This document shows, piece after piece, positions 23,420-34,300 of a stretch of DNA of 64,000 nt. Positions within the stretch are counted from its first letter, which is position 1. Every line of letters begins with the position of its first letter. This DNA is from Arenicola marina (lineage: Eukaryota; Annelida; Polychaeta; Arenicolidae). The notes under the pieces are model-generated. The model was not told the DNA's origin, made no database searches, and saw only the letters and a program-made list of their open reading frames with translations. Position numbers and translations under genes: made by a program. Location: positions 16,393,088 through 16,457,087 of the forward strand of contig OZ025249.1 in assembly GCA_964019135.1 (NCBI GenBank). The letters are read 5' to 3'.

Positions 23420-24005
23420 TTATTACGAGTTGGTGGGCATGTTAACTAGTACAATAGCGTTACATCTGAAGGCCTCTAAAATCCCGTATTCTGACCCAAA
23501 CCGCCCTGCTGCCCATGCAATCGACAATCGTTGCCATGGCGACGCTGCATAGAACAATGAAACATGACGTCACGCACAAAAGAATTGTAGTTATAGCTTT
23601 AAATAGTCCGCTTCCATGACTAGTTGCCTAGTTGCACATGCTATGTTTCTTGGCAACATATATATGGTATAAACAGGCGACTGGCCAACTATATGTGGAA
23701 AGGCTTGCGATTTGCGGACAGTCAGTCCCAAAATGCTTTACTGTTGTCGTTGCATGCGGAAATTAAACCAAAGAAGCAGAGACAAGTCAACGCCTTAAAT
23801 TTAAATTCAACTCGTAATAATAGTAATAGCGCGAGTTTTGCTTGGCGTTAGGCATTTTATTGGCCCTTCATCAAGCTGTAGCAGCCCTTCATTTTCATTA
23901 TCCGCCCTCGGCCTTGCGGCCTCGGGCCGATAATGAAAATTGGCGGGCTGCTACAGCTTGATGTCGGGCCAATAAAATTGCCTAACGCCCCGCAAACTCG
24001 CGCTA
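23420..24005. mobile_element. TIR MITE plus palindromic foldback element, copy A
   Basis: The first part (23420-23820, 401 bp) has 13-bp perfect terminal inverted repeats TTATTACGAGTTG / CAACTCGTAATAA. Immediately after it (23827-24005) is a 179-bp palindrome whose arms begin TAGCGCGAGTTT and end AAACTCGCGCTA. The arms of about 85 bp meet near GGCCTTGCGGCC. No transposase is present. A CRE-like TGACGTCA lies at about 23565. Confidence 0.88.
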
Positions 24006-24223
24006 TTGTCATATTAGAAGTTAGTTATTTGACGAATCCTACACGGACGCCTAATGAACTTTCAAACAACCCGTTTGTATGAACACAGATGTTGCTTTGA
24101 TTCGATAATTAGAGTAAGGTTACTTTTTAAAGGAAGCTTAATTATATTAAAGAAATTGCCAATGGATAGATGTTCGAAGATCTTAATAGATCTAACTTAT
24201 CTCTAGATATAGACTAAGCTTAA

Positions 24224-24809
24224 TTATTACGAGTTGGTGGGCATGTTAACTAGTACAATAGCGTTACATCTGAAGGCCTCTAAAATGCCGTATTCTGACC
24301 CAAACCGCCCTGCTGCCCATGCAATCGACAATCGTTGCCATGGCGACGCTGCATAGAACAATGAAACATGACGTCACGCACAAAAGAATTGTAGTTATAG
24401 CTTTAAATAGCCCGCTTCCATGACTAGTTGCCTAGTTGCACATGCTATGTTTCTTGGCAACATATATATGGTATAAAAAGGCGACTGGCCAACTATATGT
24501 GGAAAGGCTTGCGATTTGCGGACAGTCAGTCCCAAAATGCTTTACTTTTGTCATTGCATACGGAAATTAAACCAAAAAAGCAGAGACAAGTCAACGCCTT
24601 AAATTTAAATTCAACTCGTAATAATAGTGATAGCGCGAGTTTTGCTTGGCGCTAGGCATTTTATTGGCCCTTCATCATACTGTAGCAGCCCTTCATTTTC
24701 ATTATCCGCCCTCGGCCTTGCGGCCTCGGGCCGATAATGAAAATTGGCGGGCTGCTACAGCTTGATGTCGGGCCAATAAAATTGCCTAACGCCCCGCAAA
24801 CTCGCGCTA
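24224..24809. mobile_element. TIR MITE plus palindromic foldback element, copy B
   Basis: Near-identical second copy of the whole composite, offset exactly 804 bp: MITE 24224-24624 and palindrome 24631-24809. Flanking sequence before the two copies (about 23208-23330 and 24110-24220) is also related but more diverged. This points to a tandem segmental duplication rather than two insertions. Confidence 0.88.
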
Positions 24810-27003
24810 TTGTCATATTAAAATTTTGTTAAAAATCCGCCAAACAACAGCAATTTTTGCCTCAATTTTTTTTAAAGCTTTGATCCAACTTAAAGTTGCA
24901 TGTGGAGTTGTTTCGCTGTTTTTGAATGCCAAATTTGCGTATAAGAACACAAACCTAAGGCCTTAAGGTTCATAACAGACAATAAACACCTACCATATCG
25001 CTCACCAATTATCTGCCAATGAGCAAAACATTTCAAATTCATGAATTGTCCGCCACAAAAATGAAAACTTGTGCTGATTTGAAACGTCATAAACGTGTGT
25101 AAGCAAGTCGTTTACCGGTGCCTCCGACAGGGGGCCCAAGCGATAAATTATATGAGACAATAGAAGCGTCCGGAGCGCCACTTTTTCTTTGGCGGTGGCC
25201 GTTGACACTGCTTGTGGTCAAAGGTAACATTTCCTGTTTATGTTTATTTTGGTACAGCCGTTGCAACGGCCAGCTCCACATGTAACTTTAAGCTTAATAA
25301 GTCTTACATTTATTTCCAGCTAGATCTGCATTAGAAGTCTATTTTAATGAAAGGCTAAAAGACGGTTGTCCCAATCAAATGGTTCCCTTAGCTTGTCCAG
25401 GAATCAATACAAATTTCTTGACGGATCCTGCACGGATGCCTGATGAACTGTCAAATAACCCAGTTAATTAAATGTGACACAAATAAGTGGTGAAAGTCAT
25501 ATGATTATAGCCTAAATGTGACGTTAGATCTAGCACCTTTTGGATCACCAACCTTGATCTATATTTACAAAAGCTGAACTAGATTGTAGACCTAACGGAT
25601 CTAGATCTGGATCTAGGCCTAAGCTTAGATCTAGTCCATGTAACGTGTTAACGAAGCAATTTTTGCCTCAAATTGTTTAAAGCTTAGATCCAACTTAAAC
25701 TAGATCTAGGGAACTTACATTAACTTAACTTCCAGCTAGATCTATATTAGTCAATTAGAAGTCTATGTTGCTGAAAGGCTCAGTAAACATTAGCTAAAAG
25801 AGTCAAATGGTCCCCTGGTCAGGGTCAAAACTGTTCTATGGATCCTACACTGGCGCCTGATGAACTGTCAAATAGATCTAACTCCTAGGCTAGATCTAAA
25901 TATTACACAAATAAGTTACCTTAGCACTTTAATGTATCACCAACCTTGATATAAATTGACAAAAGCTAGACTAGACGTGGAAATGTTGTAACATCAACGA
26001 AGCCTGGTAAACTGCTGACAAATCTGAAACTGTCGTCTGCGCGTTCGACTTGTGCTGCCACCAAACGAATGCATCGCGCGCGCGTGTTGAGCGCCCTCTG
26101 TCAGGAGAGAGGAGGAAACATGCATGTTGTCGCTATGATCAGCGTTTCATCAGTTGGAATTATGTTTTTGTATGTAAATTATCTACCAATTATGTACATT
26201 CGTTTGTTAATGTGGGGGTTTGAGCTGCATATAAGTTTTTGAAAAAAAAAAAAAACATGAAATTTCCCAGAATGCATTTAAACGCATGCGCATGTCACAC
26301 CACTGGGGTTCGACTTCCCGTTGATTTTTTTTCGCGCTTTACAGTATGGGATTGAGATACAGATTTTGTCAGTTTTTTACGTGTGTGTTATCTAAAGAGC
26401 TCGCTACGCTCGCTATAAATATATACTTTTAAAAACATCTTTCGGTGGCGGATTTCACGAACACAGTTTAGCCGACTACAGTGGGGGAGTGTGCGTGTGG
26501 GGGGGGGGGGGGGGGAGGGGGGTACCCCCTCTGAATTGCAAATCCGCAAGGATTAGGGAGAGCAATATCGAATCTCCAAGATTAGGATCTTTATAGCTTG
26601 GCGCGAAAAATTGCTTTAAACGATGATAATATCTAGAACATCGAGGAATTCGCAGACTGCTATAACGGATCGCGGTAAATATGGGCAAAAGGTCTTCGCG
26701 TCAATTGAACTAGGAATTGTACAGATAACGATCCCCCAAAATTGCCAACAGCTGATCGCGAATCTCCAAGAATTCCTGGATTCCCTACCCCCCACCCCCC
26801 TTCCCCACTACGGGGTTTATAGTCGACCAAAGTTACCATATATACATGGGATATTGTTGTCGACTAAGCCCCGTAGCCGGCTAAACTATGCACATGAAAA
26901 AGGCTACTGGTGTACGCCCTTTTTCCTACGGCACATATGGCTTATCAACTTTGCAAATTTCCAACTTTGTTGTTTCATCTTTCTGTAGTTCTGTCTTTCC
27001 AAT
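24810..27003. repeat. intergenic with diverged direct repeats
   Basis: Blocks with TTAGAAGTCTAT, a GGATCCTxCAC-like segment and GATGAACTGTCAAATA recur at about 25332-25455 and 25752-25875; a third related block lies at about 24013-24070. The stretch is rich in AGATCT/TAGATC. A G-run lies near 26500, and an imperfect hairpin (GTCGAC-centred) near 26807-26878. No gene is supported. Confidence 0.6.
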
Positions 27004-27590
27004 TTAGTAAAAAATACCGGGCGGCTGCAATGTGATATAAAAATAAAATTCCTTGGCAGAGTTGGCTAACTTCGTTTTCTTGTTGAGCATGTTCCATAGC
27101 TGGCTACCTTGATACTTCACTGAATTATGGCAATAAGCTGTTGTCTTAGCGCGTGGCATGCATATAGTTGGCCCATTTTTTAAAATGGAAGTGCTTTTCT
27201 TTACGTTATGCATGTCCTGAAGGTAACTGGGCCCAATCTTGTTGATACTCTTGTAAACTACTTTTGTAACGCTATGCAGCGCAATCGTTTAACATATAGC
27301 GATGGTCAACCTATAGCTGCTCTCTTCCTCAACTCTGCGTATTCTGATCTAAAGTCATTAAAAGCATACCTCAATGCACGATCCTGCATGTATGTTTTCA
27401 ATCTTACGTATATTTTTCATATCACAAAAATACCATACAACGGGACAATAATTAAAATGTAAAAGGATGAACGAATGAAATATCGTAAGTCTGCTATCAA
27501 CATCCATTGATTTAGAAACTCTAGCTAATACATACCTAGCGTCCAGTTGAATACCTAGTAAATAAATTACTTAGAAATCGGACTTAGGCA
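27004..27590 (-). pseudogene. 5'-truncated, broken LINE reverse-transcriptase C-terminal region
   Basis: On the minus strand, starting near 27590, frames read YLLGIQLD, ARVSKSMDVDSRLTIF, HFNYCPVVWYFC, then, after a frameshift, DRALRYAFNDFRSEYAEL, a stop, LYVKRLRCIAL, and after another shift KSINKIGPSYLQDMHNV and SVKYQGSQLWNML. This block order is typical of the end of non-LTR retrotransposon polymerases (jockey/CR1-like). At least two frameshifts and one in-frame stop show it is dead. Confidence 0.88.
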
Positions 27591-28252
27591 TTTACGGGGC
27601 CCGTCAAGCGCGCTAAAGGTGCGATATTGGGGGTTGAAGCGGGTGCCTGTCGCTCAGTTCGAGCGGGAGTTGGACACCTTGTGTGTTTAGTATGCGTTGT
27701 GGGGCCCCCTACCCCCCCCCCCCCCCCCCACTGGCCTCCTCCCTCCACTGATTTACTGTGCCTGTGTTCCTAGCTGTTTCGCTGCCAGTTCTGTTCCAGA
27801 AATCGAAAACGACCGGTGCTGACCTGATTCGTTTCTCTTTTCAAACAATATTGCCTGGTACTTACTTGGGTGAACCACGTTGTTATCTCCGATGATGCCT
27901 TTTCTAGAGTAACCTTAACGTTGTTAAACTGTGTTCATTATTTCACTATTGTTTACTATTTCGTCTTTTTATCAGTCTGTCTTTCCAACTTCTCTATTTC
28001 GTCTTCGTCTTTCGGTTTTTTAACCTCAAGCCACTGCTCAATCCCAGGCCCTTCGTCCGAAGTCGAGGTCCAAGCCTCATCGCACGGTTAGTAACATTTT
28101 CGGTAACTAGAGATTGTGGCCAGTGGGCGGTTTCGAGGGCGCTGCGGGACAAAGTAGATCTGGGACGGCCATTTGGGACTCGCAATAAAGATTAAATTTG
28201 TGTAGTGTGTGTTCGGTGTCACTACCGCTGTTTGATAAGTTCGATACAAATA
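27591..28252. other. upstream region of the xylose isomerase gene
   Basis: It contains a C-run near 27711-27730. The promoter and 5' UTR should lie here, but no TATA box or other element is convincing. No other gene is supported. Confidence 0.5.
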
Positions 28253-28325
28253 ATGTCACAGGTTCCGAAAAAAAGAACCAAACCATCTGACAATGATGCA
28301 CTTCCCGAAAAGAACTATTTATCAG
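28253..28325 (+). CDS. xylA-like: xylose isomerase exon 1
   Basis: ATG at 28253. It encodes a short basic, polar N-terminus, [15 protein letters not shown] to EKNYLS. Donor TCAG|GTTGG, phase 1; the split codon G|AC gives Asp at the exon 2 join. An in-frame GTG upstream is not taken as a start. Confidence 0.8.
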
Positions 28326-31300
28326 GTTGGCACTTAGCCCTGGCCTGGGCGCATTTCTTTGGGAAGTTTGGGCCAGGTTCGGTATACCTGTATACGCCCA
28401 GGATCCGTGACAGGGAACTTCCGGGTGTGCCGCAGATCGACTGACACAGGCCGGGGGGCTGTGGGGTGTGCTGATAGGGATATGCCTATTCCAATGAAAT
28501 GTACACACCATTTACATCTGGTGCGAATAGGGGCACTGGAACCTGGGAACCAACCTACTCTCGTCACCTTTCAATCAGCTGCCAATTTTCTTGAATGGGT
28601 ACATCAGCATATACTTAATGGATGCATGCCATGCGCACCCATACCCGGGTGAAAGAAGTGTAAGATGGTATACTGATGCGTAAAATGTGTATTCGATCTT
28701 AGGGAGATATATCCGGATTACTAAAGAAATACGCTTCTTGTAATATAGCTCACTTTGACCGCAGTCCGTTTTGACTGCTGGATGATTTGACTATAAAAGT
28801 GTGGATGGGAAGGGTGTGTAGGCCTCATATGTGGCTGGGGAATGGGACCCTGTCTCGTTACTTCAGGCAGGCAGCCAGCTCATCGGAATACAGGATGCCC
28901 ATCTCTGTCTTCTCGCCACTGTAGCTAATGTTGCTTAGCTGATATGGCTGACGCCTCCGGCCCGAAGAACTTTACTGAACTGAACCGAAGAACCCTTTCC
29001 TGCTGCCCACCCCATCCGCCATGTTTCAGCTGATTAATGATAACAACCAGCTATTTCAATCCCTCTTCACCTGGGCGTACCTCTACCCCTTCAAATATTG
29101 ACCAAGGTCTACCACCATACCTAACACAAATTTTAACCCCCCACCCTTTTGGCATCCAGCAGCAAAAATAGGTGTAAACTAATCCCATATTAGCTTTGAC
29201 ATTAAAACCCATGCACACTAAGGGTTTAGATAAGTTGCATATAATTTTCCTGTCTCAGTCATCTGGAAGTAAATATATTTAAAAAAAAGTTCTTTGCTAG
29301 AAGGATAGTGACATATACTTTCTGAATCCTTGAGTGTCAATTTCACTATAAGGTAAATATTCAGAGTTCTATCCTTTAACAGAGATGACAGTAAAAATGT
29401 ATTTGTGTCATGACATATATACACACCTCCCCAGCAGACATGTGATACTAAAGAAATTTTAAGACTGCCTATGCCTATGTCATACAACTTTATCTATGAT
29501 TTACACATTGTGAAAGTGCAACTGTTTATTCTGTGTACCACTAATTTATACTGGTATGATTCAGAAGTGATAATGTTTTTAATTTTGTTCTGTTATATAG
29601 ACATTGGGAAAATTGCCTACAATCCCAAGGCAGGGCCAGAAGATACCTTAGTGTTTAAGCACTACAATGCCTGTGAGGTAAAAATGCATATCTATATGTA
29701 TAAATTATATCACATAATATCATATGATAAATATAAGTTAGATAATTAAGCATATGACCCATGAACAACATGGGAATGATAGTATATGCTATTGTCAAAC
29801 AATAACATTAGTCATGTATAAAAATATAGCATTTATAACTGAAGTAAGTGGTATGAAAATGAAGTAAATGCAATTGCAGACATTGGTTTGATTTTAGTTC
29901 TCTTGTATGTCATCACTTCATGCAGGTGGTTCAGGGCAAGTCCATGGAAGAGTGGCTTCGCTTTGCTGTTTGCTTCTGGCACACTTTCAGGGGAACAGGT
30001 AAAGGAATTGCATCAGTGTTGACAATCTGGTATAGTATGCGGATTTCATACTTCATCAGAACAGGATGTATCATTGATCTTTATAGTGGGTTACGGGTAT
30101 AGTTCTATTTTGTTGTTCTGTATCCCTTAGATAAGTTTCAATATAGCTACTCATACAGCAGTTTTAGACTTTCTCCAACCTTTTTTGTCCCATGCACTAC
30201 ACACAGTATCAGATTTCCTCAGTGTTTACCCTGTAATCAATGCATATATTGTAAGAATATCTATTAATATCAGTAAATTTCATTGTCTGGGAGCTGGCTT
30301 TAATCCCAATAGTGAAGCAATAAATTAGTTTAGTGCATCGCACATTCGACTATTGTCCTGTATACTCTCCTAGGCTAGCCCAAGCAACTGGTGCATTGTT
30401 CGAATCCCACCTTTTTGTACATGACTCTGCCGGATAAAGATGCCATGTCTATCTGCACAAAGAGTGGGGGGTTACTCTCGGAGACATGGCTACTCTTCCT
30501 AGATTCTTCCCATTGTCGCTTTATGATCTTATCTATGCAGGTTAAAGCGACAAACTTAAGCATGATTTTCCCCAGTATGTTGTAGAGAGAAATGGTATTA
30601 TATTTTGTTTAAGGTTTGGATCCATTTGGAGCTCCAACCATAAAGAGACCATGGGATGATGGCTCCGAGAGCATCGCTAACCACAAGAGAAGATTGCGTG
30701 TTGCATTTGAATTCATGTCGAAGTTGGGGGTCAAGTACTGGACTTTCCATGACAGGTGGGTAATTAACCTTCCTGTTGTTGAACTGCTTAAAGTAAGTTG
30801 TCGTCAGTTATGCATGTTAATATATGCACTAATTGTAACACGTATCCATTATGTGTGTTTAAACCCGTTGTAGCAGCAATGTTATTGTTTATCATCTACA
30901 AAGTTAGGTAAACTGGCTACAGGCGAATGAGCCTCTTAAATGGAAATCATTAACAGCAATTCTGTGTAACATTGCTATATGGATATCTTGTGCCACCTGA
31001 AGATGCAGGGTTTGGTGATTTTTACCCTATAGCGGAACACTATTTTTAAGTTATATTATTGAACGTTAATAATAGCAAATTATTTTTAATTGTATGCAAT
31101 TTAATCTCACAAAAAGGTCATCTAGAATAGAGCACAATATGAAAGTAGTACATTTATTTCTATTTTGTCAAAAAAATCCTTTATCATATACACTATCCAG
31201 GGACATATCGCCAGAAGGTTCCAACATAAAGGAATCTAACGCGAATCTGGATGAAATGACCGACTTGGCACTGGAGTTACAATCCCAGTATGGTATCAAG

Positions 31301-34300
31301 CTGCTATGGGCCACGTGTAACCTGTTTGCTCATCCCAGGTATGTACTGTGGACCACGTGTAACCTGTTTGCTCATCCCAGGTATGTACTGTGGACCACGT
31401 GTAGCCTGTTTGCTCATCACAGGTATGTACTGTGAACCACGTGTAACCTGTTTGCTCATCACAAGTACGTATAGGGACCACGTGTAACCTGTTTGCTCAT
31501 TCCAGGTATGTACTGTGGACCACGTGTAACCTGTTTGCTCATTCCAGGTATGTACTGTGGACCACGTGTAACCTGTTTGCCCATCCCTGGTATGTACTGT
31601 GGACCACGTGTAACCTGTTTGCTCATCCCAGGTATGTACTGTGGACCACGTGTAACCTGTTTGCTCATCCCAGGTATGTATGGGGACCACGTGTAACCTG
31701 CTTGCTCATCCCAGGTATGTAATTTGGACCACGTGTAACCTGTTTGCTCATCCCAGGTATGTACTGTGGACCACGTGTAACCTGTTTGCCCATCCCAGGT
31801 ATGTACTGTGGACCACGTGTAACCTGTTTGCTCATCACAGGTATGTACTGTGGACCACGTGTAACCTGTTTGCTCATCATAGGTATGTACTGTGGACCAC
31901 GTGTAACCTGTTTGCTCATCCCAGGTATGTATGGGGACCACGTGTAATCTGCTTGCTCATCCCAGGTATGTACTGTGGACCACGTGTAACCTGTTTGCTC
32001 ATTACAGGTACGTATGGGGACCACGTGTAACCTGTTTGCTCATCCCAGGTATGTATGGGGACCACGTGTAACCTGCTTGCTCATCCCAGGTATGTATGGG
32101 GACCACGTGTAACCTTTTTGCTCATCCCAGGTATGTACTGTGGACCACGTGTAACCTGTTTGCTCATCACAGGTATGTACTGTGGACCACGTGTAACCTG
32201 TTTGCTCATTACAGGTACGTATGGGGACCACGTGTAACCTGTTTGCCCATCCCAGGTATGTACTGTGGACCACGTGTAACCTGTTTGCTCATCCCAGGTA
32301 TGTACTGTGGACCACGTGTAACCTGTTTACTTATCCCAGGTATGTACTGTGGACCATGTGTAACCTGTTTGCCCATCCCAGGTATGTACTGTGGACCACG
32401 TGTAACCTGTTTGCTCATCCCAGGTATGTACTGTGGACCACGTGTAACCTGTTTGCCCATCCCAGGTATGTACTGTGGACCACGTGGAACCTGTTTACTC
32501 ACCCCAGGTATGTAGTGTGGACCGCGTGTAACCTGTTTACTCATCCCAGGTATGTACTGTGGACCACTTGTAACCTGTTTACTTATCCCAGGTATGTACC
32601 GTGGACCACGTGTAACCTGTTTGATCATCCCAGGTATGTACCGTGGACCACGTGTAACCTGTTTACTCATCCCAGGTATGTTCTGTGGACCACGTGTAAC
32701 CTGTTTACTCACCCCAGGTATGTACTGTGGACCGCGTGTAACCTGTTTACTCATCCCAGGTATGTACTGTGGACCACGTGTAACCTGTTTGATCATTCCA
32801 GGTATGTACCGTGGACCACGTGTAACCTGTTTACTCATCCCAGGTATGTACTGTGGACCACGTGTAACCTGTTTACTCATCCCAGGTATGTACCGTGGAC
32901 CACGTGTAACCTGTTTGATCATCCCAGGTATGTACCGTGGACCACGTGTAACCTGTTTGCTCATCCCAGGTATGTACTGTGGACCACGTGTAACCTGTTT
33001 GCTCACCCCAGGTATGTAGTGTGGACCAGTTGTAACTGCCCATGCAGGTATCTACTGTGAACTAATGGTACGACCAATGGCAGTGCAAGGCGTTACATAT
33101 GAAAAGGGCAGCCTAGGTCTTTTACGATTCGATTCTCGCTAGTCTACAACAAATGCCCCTTGTAACTTCCAGTCAAGAAATTATTGGCTGAATTTCTCCA
33201 AGTTTAATTTGCCGGGTAATAGCGCCTGTGCTATATGTTGTATAATGCGATCTGCATTGCTGGTAGCGTATGACACTGAGCACGCCACTTTCCAGGTACA
33301 TGAACGGGGCGGCTACCAACCCGGACGCTCATGTCGTGGCTTTTGCTGCTGCGCAAGTCAAAAAAGGTCTTGACGTTGCCAAGAAACTTGGCGCGGAAAA
33401 TTTTGGTAGGTGACCTTTGACATGAGTAGTAGCAGACGGTGTATGTGTTGATGGCCCGGTGGGCAGATCAAACCGAGAGACCACAAGAACAGAATGTCTC
33501 TGTTTAGTGCCGATCTTTAAATCCTACTGATGTGGACGCACAGCTGTGTGTATTAGTTATGAAATCATAAGATTTATCATTGTAAACGCGGTTTGCAGGT
33601 AAGCTTACGACTGATGCATTATCGCTCGATCCATGTGAATGCATGGGTAAAACATGTGACTCGTTGCGTTCGACAGTTTTCTGGGGAGGTCGAGAAGGCT
33701 ACCAGTCCTTGCTGAACACGGATATTGCCGCTGAGTTGTCACACATGGCGAATTTCTTCAAGATGGCTGTCGGTATGTGTGTTGTCGTGATCACCGTACT
33801 AAAGCTTGTGCGTGTATTGTTGCGCGAAATAGTACCTAGTCTAGTTATCACTTTTATCAAACTATATTATTAAAGTTGATTTGGTATATCGGTATACACT
33901 TAATGCTACCTCGTCTTTATAGGATAACTCCAGTTCTACGTCTGAACGGAAGGACAATTGGTGATTTCGGAAATAGTTTAAAGTGTTCGTTATTCATGTA
34001 TTCGCTCTAGCCATTTTGGAAACGATATCACTTCACCTATGTTCATTTGTCACGGTAGCGTACAAGAAGAAAACTGGCTTTAAAGGTCAACTGTTTATAG
34101 AACCTATGTGTTTTTTGTCACGGTAGCGTACAAGAAGAAGATTGGCTTTAAAGGTCAACTGCTCATAGAACCTAAGGCCAAAGAACCGACTAAGCACCAA
34201 TACGACTATGGTGAGATTAATGTGTACATACATAAATATATATGCATATATCCACTATCGAATGTTTCTGACTGTTTTTCTATTCAGTAGGGATGCCTAC

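Noticed and set aside
26807..26878. Imperfect hairpin with GTCGAC arms
   Set aside because: About 20 bp with mismatches and a small gap; too weak to call an element.
28334..28652. Overlapping frames on both strands downstream of isomerase exon 1
   Set aside because: They lie in intron 1, resemble nothing known and overlap each other on opposite strands.
31304..33060. Frames of up to 279 codons on both strands
   Set aside because: Translations of the 42-bp unit; the exon frame itself hits TGA at 31433, and the family has no such insertion.
34059..34108. Upstream copy of exon 8 as a true exon
   Set aside because: It lacks the end of the exon and a donor, and its use shifts the frame by 68 nt; the second copy reads intact.
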